DNA from: Rhodospirillales bacterium
GTDB taxonomy: Bacteria; Pseudomonadota; Alphaproteobacteria; Rhodospirillales; Casp-alpha2
Assembly (NCBI GenBank): GCA_021775105.1
Contig: JAJFIJ010000087.1
Location: forward strand, 1 to 49,937
Direction: 5' to 3'
DNA: 49,937 bases
In this document: positions 1-7,541 of the stretch, in pieces
How positions within the stretch are numbered: position 1 is the first letter of the stretch
How the letters are laid out: every line of letters starts with the position of its first letter
Notes under the pieces: model-generated
Seen by the model: the letters and a program-made list of their open reading frames with translations, nothing else
What the model was told of the DNA's origin: nothing
Database searches by the model: none
Position numbers and translations under genes: made by a program

Positions 1-261
1 CGTGCCATTTCGACATCGCGATCCGTCATCGCTCTGATATGGTTCTATGCCATCGGCCAGACCTTCCATTCGCTCGGCCTGTTTCTGGCTGGCGGATATG
101 GTGCACCTCGCAAGACAGCAGGAGCTGCTCAGGGTATGGAAGCGATGGGTGCAAAAATCGGCTTGTACCTGATGGGCGTCGGCGCTGTGGTTGCAGTTAT
201 TGGCGGAATCATGTTTATCTGGATCGTCTCGCGCGCCCTGTTGCGCCGGACACAGGAATAA
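1..261 (+). CDS. Heme-copper oxidase subunit I, C-terminal fragment (5' end outside window)
   Basis: Frame 1 is open from the first base to TAA at 259-261 and encodes the last 86 residues of a larger protein. It carries a hydrophobic segment with GQTFHSLGLFLAGGYG, then a basic RKTAG stretch, then a second membrane helix ending in RALLRRTQE. This resembles the last two helices of a cytochrome oxidase catalytic subunit, the heme-copper membrane protein that reduces O2 to water. The heme and copper ligands lie upstream of the window, so the assignment rests on the tail and on the neighbouring ctaB, which makes the heme O precursor for such oxidases. The oxidase subclass cannot be told. Confidence 0.6.
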   Translation, partial: RAISTSRSVIALIWFYAIGQTFHSLGLFLAGGYGAPRKTAGAAQGMEAMGAKIGLYLMGVGAVVAVIGGIMFIWIVSRALLRRTQE

Positions 262-278
262 CCGATTTCGGGCCACAA

Positions 279-292
279 TTGATTTTGATCAA
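279..292. promoter_or_regulatory. FNR/FixK/Anr-type binding site upstream of ctaB
   Basis: TTGATTTTGATCAA is a perfect match to the family consensus TTGAT-N4-ATCAA. It lies in the 120-base gap between the oxidase fragment and ctaB. Its centre (285.5) is about 41 bases before a plausible start point near 326-327, set by a weak -10-like TTATTT at 314-319. That is the spacing of a class II activated promoter. FNR/FixK regulators control oxygen-linked respiration genes in alphaproteobacteria. Binding itself is inferred. Confidence 0.65.
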
Positions 293-381
293 GGAATGCT
301 GGCCGAAAGCGGCTTATTTCCTTAAAAGTCGCGCATTATGCTAGAGTTTTGCACATGGAAAACGGCTGGAGAGTCACCCAC

Positions 382-1323
382 ATGAGTGTAAATGACCGGA
401 TCGATACACCCACGGTAACTGGCGAAACTGCTGAAGCGGAAGCGCCGCAGCCGAAGTTTCGTCTTCAGGACTATGCCCTGATCCTGAAACCACGGGTCAT
501 GTCGCTTGTGGTCTTTACGGCCTTTGTCGGACTGCTGCTGGCACCAGGGTCAATCGATCCGAAAACCGGTTTCATCGCGATAATCTGTATCGCAATCGGA
601 GCCGGCGCATCGGGTGCCATTAACATGTGGTATGATCAGGATATCGACATTGTCATGAAGCGGACCATGAACCGGCCTATTCCGGCTGGACGCATGGACC
701 CGAAAGAGGCCCTGTTCTTCGGCGTCGCCCTGTCGGTCCTGTCTGTTGGCGTCATGGCGTGGTTGGTCAATACACCTGCCGCTGCCCTGTTGGCGATTAC
801 CATCCTCTATTACGTTTTCATCTATACCATGTGGCTGAAACGCCGCACGCCACAGAACATTGTCATTGGCGGTGCCGCCGGTGCGTTCCCGCCAATGATC
901 GGCTGGATGGCTGTTACCGGCGATATGAGTATCGGCTCAATCGCATTGTTCGCCATTATTTTCCTGTGGACGCCGCCCCACTCATGGGCGCTGGCGCTAT
1001 TTCGCCGGGGTGATTATGAAGCCGCCGGCGTGCCCATGATGCCCGTCGTCGCCGGCAACAAGGAAACCAAACGCCAGATTCTGGTCTACACCGCAATCCT
1101 GATTCCGGCCACATTGGCGACTGTCGCCACAGGCACGTCAGGTCTGTTATACACGGTCGCCGCCATTGGCCTTGGAATTGAATTCTGGCGGCGCTGCTGG
1201 GGACTGTGGAAAGAAGACGGGGTGGATCGGGCCAAACCGTTATTTTTCTATTCGATTTTCTATCTGTTCATGATCTTTGTTGCGCTGATCATCGACCGGG
1301 CGTTTTTCCTGCCGGTCCTGTAG
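382..1323 (+). CDS. ctaB: Protoheme IX farnesyltransferase (heme O synthase)
   Basis: UbiA-family membrane prenyltransferase that adds a farnesyl group to heme B to give heme O, needed for heme-copper oxidase assembly. The 313-aa product has the first Asp motif NMWYDQDID (N81, D85, D89), then MKRTMNRP, a WTPPHSWALA segment near residue 200 followed by RRGDYEAAGVPM, and about eight to nine membrane helices. The open frame starts earlier, at a TTG (349) and an ATG (355). I chose the ATG at 382 because GGAGAG at 367-372 sits nine bases before it and the family is about 300 aa. An FNR-type box lies upstream, and the preceding gene looks like an oxidase subunit. Confidence 0.93.
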   Translation: MSVNDRIDTPTVTGETAEAEAPQPKFRLQDYALILKPRVMSLVVFTAFVGLLLAPGSIDPKTGFIAIICIAIGAGASGAINMWYDQDIDIVMKRTMNRPIPAGRMDPKEALFFGVALSVLSVGVMAWLVNTPAAALLAITILYYVFIYTMWLKRRTPQNIVIGGAAGAFPPMIGWMAVTGDMSIGSIALFAIIFLWTPPHSWALALFRRGDYEAAGVPMMPVVAGNKETKRQILVYTAILIPATLATVATGTSGLLYTVAAIGLGIEFWRRCWGLWKEDGVDRAKPLFFYSIFYLFMIFVALIIDRAFFLPVL

Positions 1324-1343
1324 ACAACGCAAACGCCGGACCA

Positions 1344-2198
1344 TTACTTTTCCAGATGCGGGCGCTTGGCGATACGCGACACCAGCCCGCCAAATCGACC
1401 AAAAACCACGGATACAATATACAATGCGCCTGCAAACATGATGATTGTCGGCCCCGCTGGCAGGTCCAGATAACGCGCATTCAGAAGCCCGCCAAAACTT
1501 GATGCCAGGGCAACTGCAATCGCAATTGCCATCATCGCGCCAAGATCTCTCGACCAGAATCTGGCGCAGGCACCGGGGATAGTCATCAATCCGACAGCCA
1601 TGACCGTGCCAAGCGCTGTCGCTCCGATCACCAGATTGAGGATAACCATCGTAATAAATGCCATGTGGACGGCTGTCCCGCCGCCGCCGACAGAGGCAAA
1701 AAACACCGGATCATAACTCTCCATAATCAATGCCCGCCAGATCACGGCAAGCGCACACAAGGTCAGCGTGGAAATCGCCGCAATAACACTCAAAGATGTC
1801 TGATCGATCGCAAACGCGTCACCAAACAGGACGTCAAGCAGTTCTTCCGCCTGCTCACCGCCCGCCAGTAATATGATCCCGATTGCCAGTGAGATCATAT
1901 AAAATGCGGCCAGCGACGCGTCTTCGCGTAGCAGGGTTGTTCTGGCCACCAACCCGGCCAGACAGGCGACGATCAATCCACTGATCAGCCCCCCGACGAT
2001 CATCGTTGTCATCGAATGACCGGCGACAAGAAACGCGATGGCCACGCCGGGCAGAATTGTGTGGGTATACACATCCCCAGACAGGCTCATGCGCCGGAGG
2101 ACGAGGAACACACCCAGCGGTGCGCCCGATAACGAAATCGCAATGGATGCCGCCAACGCGCTACGAAGTTCAGCTCCTGCCAGCAACGAATCTGCCAT
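1344..2198 (-). CDS. znuB: Zinc/metal ABC transporter permease, ZnuB/ABC-3 family
   Basis: Inner-membrane permease of a metal-ion ABC importer, expected to carry Zn2+ with the ATPase encoded just before it. The product is about 284 aa with about eight hydrophobic helices and typical ABC-3 features: RRMSLSGDVYTHTILPGVA near the N-terminus and a conserved VGLMTIPGACARFWSRDL stretch about two-thirds along. Two ATGs (2207 and 2198) are possible. The second is preferred because the AGGAA that overlaps the znuC stop is well spaced from it. It is separated from znuC by about a dozen bases and lies in the same operon. Zinc rather than manganese is inferred from the Zur-like operator. Confidence 0.85.
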   Translation of the reverse strand: MADSLLAGAELRSALAASIAISLSGAPLGVFLVLRRMSLSGDVYTHTILPGVAIAFLVAGHSMTTMIVGGLISGLIVACLAGLVARTTLLREDASLAAFYMISLAIGIILLAGGEQAEELLDVLFGDAFAIDQTSLSVIAAISTLTLCALAVIWRALIMESYDPVFFASVGGGGTAVHMAFITMVILNLVIGATALGTVMAVGLMTIPGACARFWSRDLGAMMAIAIAVALASSFGGLLNARYLDLPAGPTIIMFAGALYIVSVVFGRFGGLVSRIAKRPHLEK

Positions 2199-2210
2199 AT
2201 TTTCCATTTC

Positions 2211-2960
2211 CTAAGCCGCCTCGATCCGTTCGCAGATGGCGGCGTTTTCGACCCAGGCGTTCGAAATATCGCGGGCGATCTGCAAATTATTGGTGCTCAG
2301 CACGTCATCCGTTGGCCCCCAATCGATACATTCGCGGGCCAGCATCAGGGCTTGCGGGAAATGCGCACGCACCTGCGCCATGTCGTGAATGGCGGCAATA
2401 ACCATACGTCCCTCATCGTGCCATTGGTGAATGATCGACAGCAGGGTTTCGCATGTTGCTTCATCAATGGCAGTAAATGGCTCATCCAGCAGCATGATTT
2501 TGGCGTCCTGTACCAGTAATCTGGCAAACAGGACACGTTGAAACTGACCGCGCGACAAGGCCCCGGCAGGTCGCGCCTGGAAACCTTCCAGCCCGACCAC
2601 CCCCAAAGCCATCATCGCCTTGTCCACCATGGTCCGGGTAATTGATCGAAATAACCCAGCTTGCCCCCAACATCCCATACACACCGTATCCAGCACAGAA
2701 ATCGGGAAAGAGGCTTCAAGCTGGGTTTGCTGCGGCAGGAAGGCGATGTCACCCGCCCCGACCCCGATTAAGCTGACCGCACCGTCCAGCGGCTCAATCG
2801 CTCCTGAAATCCCTTTCAACAACGTCGATTTTCCCGCACCGTTAGGCCCGACAACCGCGGTCAGGCAACCCGCCTTGAACTCTCCACTTAAATGATGCAC
2901 AGCCGGATGACGCTCATAACCAAGCGTCAGGTTCTCAAGTTTGATACCGGGATCGCTCAT
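2211..2960 (-). CDS. znuC: Zinc/metal ABC transporter ATP-binding protein, ZnuC-like
   Basis: ATPase subunit of the metal importer. Within 249 aa it shows the Walker A GPNGAGKST, the signature LSRGQFQR, the Walker B IMLLDEP followed by FTAID, and the switch histidine in IAAIHDM. The C-terminal tail after the nucleotide-binding domain is short. The frame extends up to an ATG at 2999, but the start at 2960 (MSDPGIKLENL) has GGAG nine bases upstream and begins right after the stop of the small ORF at 2965-3108, which suggests coupled translation. No periplasmic zinc-binding protein (ZnuA) lies next to it, so that partner must be encoded elsewhere. Confidence 0.88.
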   Translation of the reverse strand: MSDPGIKLENLTLGYERHPAVHHLSGEFKAGCLTAVVGPNGAGKSTLLKGISGAIEPLDGAVSLIGVGAGDIAFLPQQTQLEASFPISVLDTVCMGCWGQAGLFRSITRTMVDKAMMALGVVGLEGFQARPAGALSRGQFQRVLFARLLVQDAKIMLLDEPFTAIDEATCETLLSIIHQWHDEGRMVIAAIHDMAQVRAHFPQALMLARECIDWGPTDDVLSTNNLQIARDISNAWVENAAICERIEAA

Positions 2961-2964
2961 GACA

Positions 2965-3108
2965 TCATGCTCCGGCCCAGAGTACGGCAAGCCAGACAAC
3001 GGCGCTTAAACCTGTGACAATCAGCAGGCGTGAGGCAAGCCCCAACCGAAACAGCGAATGTGAAGGTGTTAGGCGTACAGACGAAGCGGGCGTGGCATCA
3101 TGGGGCAT
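2965..3108 (-). CDS. Possible 47-aa single-helix membrane protein leading the znuCB operon
   Basis: This short frame runs from ATG at 3108 to TGA at 2965-2967 and ends four bases before the preferred znuC start. The product has a polar N-terminus (MPHDATPASS), the segment SHSLFRLGLASRLL, and one hydrophobic helix ending in VVWLAVLWAGA. It begins about 35 bases after the start point predicted from the Zur-type promoter, so it would be the first gene of the transcript. No strong ribosome site precedes its ATG. I recognise no family. It could be a small transporter accessory or simply an open leader. Confidence 0.4.
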   Translation of the reverse strand: MPHDATPASSVRLTPSHSLFRLGLASRLLIVTGLSAVVWLAVLWAGA

Positions 3109-3146
3109 GGGTCGGTTCGCGGTCGTTCTCAGGGGCCAGGAAGAAA

Positions 3147-3178
3147 ACAGTTATGTTATAACATAACATAACTGTCAA
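3147..3178 (-). promoter_or_regulatory. Zur-like operator overlapping the znu promoter
   Basis: GTTATGTTATAACATAAC at 3150-3167 is a perfect 18-base palindrome with the TGTTATAACA core typical of Zur boxes. It sits in a 29-base element (3147-3175) in which ATAACAT repeats overlap, so two dimers could bind. On the minus strand a perfect -35 TTGACA (3178-3173) is followed after 17 bases by a -10-like CATAAC (3155-3150). The palindrome covers the spacer and -10, as expected for repression when zinc is plentiful. The element lies just past the stop codon of the upstream aminotransferase gene. Confidence 0.75.
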
Positions 3179-3187
3179 GATGTTCGA

Positions 3188-4375
3188 CTACCCTGAAACC
3201 ACCAGACACCTTGCCAAATCTTCAAGTTGCCCGGCGTTGGCGTTAGCGAACGCAACCCGCAGATAATCTTGCTGACTGTCTCCGAAAAACTCTCCGGGCA
3301 GCACCAGCAGCCCCTGGTTTTTGGCCAGATCCCTGGCGACGTCAATGGAAGACCGACCCCCATGCGGATGACGGAGATAGGCAAAAAACGCACCGCGTGA
3401 AATCAACTGATAGGACGAAGGGTGTGTCTTGAAAGCCGTATCCAGCGCATCGATCAGTTGCAGCACCCGACCACATTGCTCATTTCTCCAGCCTGTCAGA
3501 TTCTGAAGTCCGTAAAGGGCAGCCAACTGGCCGATATGTGGCGGGCAGATGGTGATTGTATCGGCAATCTTGGAAACCGCTTCCATAACCGCCGGTCCGG
3601 CGACCAGCGAGCCAACCCGGTAACCGGTCAGACTGTAGGACTTGGAAAAACTGTAGAGCTGGATCAGCACATCCGGCCACGATGCTTCCTGAAACAATCG
3701 ATGAGGCGGATTGACAGCTCCGGCATCAATGGGGCGAAAATCCTTGTAGGTTTCATCCAGAATGAGAGCGATACCGTGGCGTTCGGCCAACTGGTAAAAA
3801 GCCCGCAAGCGGTCTTCCGAATAGATCGTTCCGGTTGGATTATTGGGTGAAATCAGCACGATTGCCCGGGTGTTCGGGGTAATCATTGCTTCCGCTTCAT
3901 CGATATCCGGAACCATTCCCTCACCTTCTTCCCGGCACGGCAGGGCGACCTTGCGAATACCCTGCATGGTGAACCACATATCGTGATTAAAGTAGAAAGG
4001 TTCGGGCAAAATAATTTCATCCCCGGCCCCGGCAACAGCTGCGGTCGCCATACAGAACGCATGGTTGCAACCGGTCGTTATCGCCACGTTCGCTGGAGAA
4101 ATGGCGGCGCCATATTCTGTCGATAGCGACACGGAAAGGGCTTCGCGCAATTGCGGAAGTCCGAGAATCTGGGTGTAAAACGCCGTCGCCGGGTCAGCCG
4201 CAGCCTTGCCCAGATAGTCCAGCAGTTCGGGGGCCGGATTATAGTTGGGGATGGCCTGGGCAAGGTCAAGCAAAGCGCCAACTCCCTGGGGTGGACGATC
4301 AGGCAGCCAGTTTGCCGCTTCCGCGATCGGCGGTGAGGCGACGATATCGACGGCTGGATTGATTTTTGGTGCCAT
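3188..4375 (-). CDS. Class I/II PLP-dependent aminotransferase
   Basis: Fold type I aminotransferase of 395 aa, the usual length. Visible features are the TGCNHAF phosphate-loop region near residue 101, SPNNPTG (N179), LDETYKDF (D207, which holds the PLP pyridine nitrogen), the Schiff-base lysine K245 in YSFSKSYSLTGYRVG, and a late LRVAFAN that includes the substrate carboxylate-binding arginine. It is cytoplasmic and would move an amino group between an amino acid and a 2-oxo acid. The substrate cannot be read from sequence. It is transcribed on its own, divergent from the M32 carboxypeptidase gene, and ends just before the znu promoter. Confidence 0.88.
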   Translation of the reverse strand: MAPKINPAVDIVASPPIAEAANWLPDRPPQGVGALLDLAQAIPNYNPAPELLDYLGKAAADPATAFYTQILGLPQLREALSVSLSTEYGAAISPANVAITTGCNHAFCMATAAVAGAGDEIILPEPFYFNHDMWFTMQGIRKVALPCREEGEGMVPDIDEAEAMITPNTRAIVLISPNNPTGTIYSEDRLRAFYQLAERHGIALILDETYKDFRPIDAGAVNPPHRLFQEASWPDVLIQLYSFSKSYSLTGYRVGSLVAGPAVMEAVSKIADTITICPPHIGQLAALYGLQNLTGWRNEQCGRVLQLIDALDTAFKTHPSSYQLISRGAFFAYLRHPHGGRSSIDVARDLAKNQGLLVLPGEFFGDSQQDYLRVAFANANAGQLEDLARCLVVSG

Positions 4376-4469
4376 AGCTTCCTCTGGGTTCCAATGCCCT
4401 GTTTTTTCATAATGCAGCCTTTCCCCCTGTCGGCAATGACAGAATTATTATGTGGTGAGCGCTCGGCAA

Positions 4470-4498
4470 TTGTATCCGCATGTCTGGCGACTTATATC
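4470..4498 (+). promoter_or_regulatory. Weak sigma-70-like promoter candidate for the M32 carboxypeptidase gene
   Basis: TTGTAT (4470-4475) and TATATC (4493-4498) are separated by 17 bases and lie 36 bases before the chosen start codon. The match is only partial (three of six and four of six positions), so this is a candidate based mainly on spacing and position. Confidence 0.3.
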
Positions 4499-4533
4499 TG
4501 GCGTCAGGTTCACATCGACGGTCAGGGTTCAGC

Positions 4534-6030
4534 ATGTCAGATACCGCCTACCACAAACTTGAAAACCGTTTTCGCCGCATCGGCCTGCTAGGCGAGGCAG
4601 GCGCGATTTTGCATTGGGATTCAGCGGCGATGATGCCTCAGGGCGGTGCCGGGGCGCGAGGCGAACAATTGGCCGAACTGCGGGCAATTTCTCACGGAAT
4701 TCTGACAGGCCCGGAAACGTCTGATCTGATTGAGGCGGCAACAAACGGCGGCGGCCTGAACGCATGGCAAAAAGCCAATCTGAAGATGATCCGCCGTCAC
4801 TGGTTGCGGGCAACCGCCATACCCGAAGACCTCATCGTGCGGTTTTCGCGGGCGTGTAGTGAATCCGAGACTCGCTGGCGTCAGGCCCGTGCCGACAATG
4901 ATTTCAGTCATGTGCTTCCCTATGCCGAAACAGTGCTCGACCTGACTCGACAGACCGGAACGGCGAAGGCCGAAAAACTGGGCCTCGGCCTCTATGATGC
5001 CCTGCTCGACGAGTTTGATCCGGGGCAACGATCGGCTGATATCGATGTCATCTTTGATGATCTGACGGCATGGTTACCGGGTTTTCTGGATGACGTTCTC
5101 GTCCATCAGGCGACGGAGGAGGAAGGCATCAAACCGGATGGCCCGTTCCCGATCGAAACCCAGAAAGCCGTCGGCCTGAAATTCATGGAAGCCCTGGGTT
5201 TCGAGTTTGATCACGGCCGCCTTGATATCAGCCTGCACCCGTTCTGCGGCGGCACGCCTGATGATGTGCGGATTACCACGCGCTATGACGAAAGCGATTT
5301 TGCCTCGGCGATGATGGGGGTATTGCATGAAACCGGGCATGCGCTCTACGAACGCGGCCTGCCAAAGGACTGGCGCCATCAGCCGGTCGGCGAAGCGCTG
5401 GGCATGAGCATGCACGAAAGCCAGTCCCTGTTGATTGAGATGCAGGTCTGTCGGTCTCTTGATTTTTTCACCTATGCCGCGCCTGTCCTGAAAGACGCCT
5501 TTGACGGAACCGGCGAGGCATGGTCTCCGGAAAATCTGCATCGGCTCAACAGCCGCGTCGAGCGCGGGTTCATTCGCGTCGATGCCGATGAAGTTACCTA
5601 TCCGGCGCATGTGATCCTGCGCTATCGACTGGAGCGCGCCCTGATAAGTGGCGACATGGCGCTGAAAGACCTGCCCGGCGAATGGAACGAAGGAATGCAG
5701 AACCTGCTTGGTGTTACCCCGCCAACGGATGCGCTTGGCTGCCTTCAGGATATTCACTGGTACGACGGAGCGTGGGGTTATTTCCCGACCTATACCCTTG
5801 GCGCGATGACGGCAGCACAAATATTTGCTGCCGCAAAACGGGTGCAACCCCAAATCATTGATGGCATCCGGTCCGGAAATTTTGCCCCCCTGCTGACGTG
5901 GTTGCGTGAAAATATTCACTCAAAAGGCTCCAGCCTGCCCACCCGCGACCTTCTTACAAACGTCACCGGGCAACCCCTGAATGCAGATATCTTCAAGGAC
6001 CATCTGCGCCACCGCTATCTGGGACAGTAG
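4534..6030 (+). CDS. Carboxypeptidase Taq, M32 family metallopeptidase
   Basis: Zinc or cobalt carboxypeptidase that removes C-terminal amino acids from peptides in the cytoplasm. The 498-aa product has the HExxH metal site as H265-ETG-H269 in VLHETGHALYERG, preceded by HPFCGG and DDVRITTRYDE, which are M32 hallmarks, and followed by the ESQS stretch that supplies the third ligand region. The frame opens at 4480, but the ATG at 4534 (MSDTAYHKLENRF) gives the usual length of about 500 aa and the expected N-terminus. It stands alone between a divergent aminotransferase and thrC. Confidence 0.9.
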   Translation: MSDTAYHKLENRFRRIGLLGEAGAILHWDSAAMMPQGGAGARGEQLAELRAISHGILTGPETSDLIEAATNGGGLNAWQKANLKMIRRHWLRATAIPEDLIVRFSRACSESETRWRQARADNDFSHVLPYAETVLDLTRQTGTAKAEKLGLGLYDALLDEFDPGQRSADIDVIFDDLTAWLPGFLDDVLVHQATEEEGIKPDGPFPIETQKAVGLKFMEALGFEFDHGRLDISLHPFCGGTPDDVRITTRYDESDFASAMMGVLHETGHALYERGLPKDWRHQPVGEALGMSMHESQSLLIEMQVCRSLDFFTYAAPVLKDAFDGTGEAWSPENLHRLNSRVERGFIRVDADEVTYPAHVILRYRLERALISGDMALKDLPGEWNEGMQNLLGVTPPTDALGCLQDIHWYDGAWGYFPTYTLGAMTAAQIFAAAKRVQPQIIDGIRSGNFAPLLTWLRENIHSKGSSLPTRDLLTNVTGQPLNADIFKDHLRHRYLGQ

Positions 6031-6122
6031 AAACATCAGTATGGATCGGCAATCTAACCTGCTTGCCACGTCTTGGCCTGCGGAATAGGTTACGCCGGTG
6101 ATCTGATGATGGAGAGTTCGGC

Positions 6123-7541
6123 GTGAAATACGTGAGTACCCGGGGCAAGGCACCGGTTCTGGAATTTGACGATGTACTGCTGAGCGGGCTGGCCCGCGAC
6201 GGCGGTCTTTACGTACCTGAAAGCTGGCCTCAATTCAGCGCCGATCAAATTCGCAGTTTCAAAGACCTCAACTATCAGGAACTGGCGCTTGAGATCATGA
6301 CACCGTTTGTCGGTGCGACCATCACCCCTGACGATCTCAAACACATTATCGGCAACGCCTATTCCAACTTCGATGCCGATGAAATCGCCCCGCTCAAGAA
6401 AATCGGTGACAACGAATACCTGCTGGAACTGTTCCACGGCCCGACACTGGCATTCAAGGATATGGCGATGCAGTTCCTCGGGCCGATGTTTGACCATGTC
6501 CTGAAAGCCAGGGGACAGCGCGTGACCATTGTCGGCGCGACGTCCGGTGATACGGGATCAGCCGCCATCGAGGCCTGCCGGGACCGCGATGCCATCGATA
6601 TTTTCATCCTTTACCCGGATGGCCGTGTCTCCGATGTTCAGCGTCGCCAGATGACCACGGTCGATGCCTCAAATGTTCACTGCATCGCCCTGGACGGCAC
6701 GTTTGACGACTGTCAGGACATGCTCAAGGCGATGTTCAATGACCAGCCGTTCCGCGATCACTACAATCTGAGTGCCGTCAACTCGATCAACTGGGCGCGG
6801 ATCATGGCCCAGGTCGTCTATTACTTCTGGGCTGCTCTCAAGGCCGGTGCGCCAGACAAGGACGTCGCTTTCGCCGTTCCGACCGGCAACTTCGGCAACG
6901 TCTTCGCCGGATATGCCGCCAGTCGTATGGGGCTGGCGGTTTCACAGTTTGTTATCGGCTCGAACAGCAATGATATCCTGACCCGCTTTTTCGAAACCGG
7001 AATTATGAAAATGGACGGCGTTCATCCGACCATCAGCCCAAGCATGGATATTCAGGTCTCGAGCAACTTCGAGCGGTTGCTGTTCGAGCTTTGTCACCGC
7101 GACGGAGAAAAGGTCACAGCCCTGATTGACGGGTTTCGCAAAGACGGATCGTTCACCGTTGACGGCGCGCTGATCGAACGGGCCAGAAATCTGTTCGAAG
7201 GGGCGCGCTTTAATGATGATGAAACCATGTCGATGATCAAAACCGTGCTGACCGATTGCGGCGAACTGCTGGACCCGCATTCCGCCGTTGGCGTTGCTGC
7301 CGGACGGGCAAAACGGCGTGATCCGTCCGTTGCCATGATTGAGCTGGCAACCGCCCATCCAGCCAAGTTTCCGGATGCAGTTGAGAAGGCTTCCGGCGTA
7401 CATCCGGAACTGCCCAACCGACTGGCCGATCTGCACGAAAGACCGGAACAGGTCGATCATCTGGCAAATGATCTTGCGACAGTTCAGGACTTCATTTGCG
7501 AAACGCTTGCTGATCACAATCAGGGCGAGGCAAGCGCGTGA
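6123..7541 (+). CDS. thrC: Threonine synthase
   Basis: PLP enzyme that converts O-phospho-L-homoserine to L-threonine, the last step of threonine synthesis. The 472-aa product has the N-terminal RGKAPVLEFDDVLLSGLARDGGLYVP of the long form, the PLP lysine K112 in HGPTLAFKDMAMQ, the phosphate-binding GATSGDTGSAA, and PTGNFGN further on. The start is a GTG at 6123 with GGAGAG seven bases upstream. Its stop overlaps the GTG of the M16 protease gene (GTGA), so the two are co-translated. thrB, the preceding step, lies about 14 kb away at 21679-22644. Confidence 0.95.
   Translation: MKYVSTRGKAPVLEFDDVLLSGLARDGGLYVPESWPQFSADQIRSFKDLNYQELALEIMTPFVGATITPDDLKHIIGNAYSNFDADEIAPLKKIGDNEYLLELFHGPTLAFKDMAMQFLGPMFDHVLKARGQRVTIVGATSGDTGSAAIEACRDRDAIDIFILYPDGRVSDVQRRQMTTVDASNVHCIALDGTFDDCQDMLKAMFNDQPFRDHYNLSAVNSINWARIMAQVVYYFWAALKAGAPDKDVAFAVPTGNFGNVFAGYAASRMGLAVSQFVIGSNSNDILTRFFETGIMKMDGVHPTISPSMDIQVSSNFERLLFELCHRDGEKVTALIDGFRKDGSFTVDGALIERARNLFEGARFNDDETMSMIKTVLTDCGELLDPHSAVGVAAGRAKRRDPSVAMIELATAHPAKFPDAVEKASGVHPELPNRLADLHERPEQVDHLANDLATVQDFICETLADHNQGEASA

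Noticed and set aside
5074-5919. 281-aa minus-strand open frame
   Set aside because: It is antisense to the M32 carboxypeptidase gene, has no recognisable domain and no ribosome site; a shadow of the real frame.
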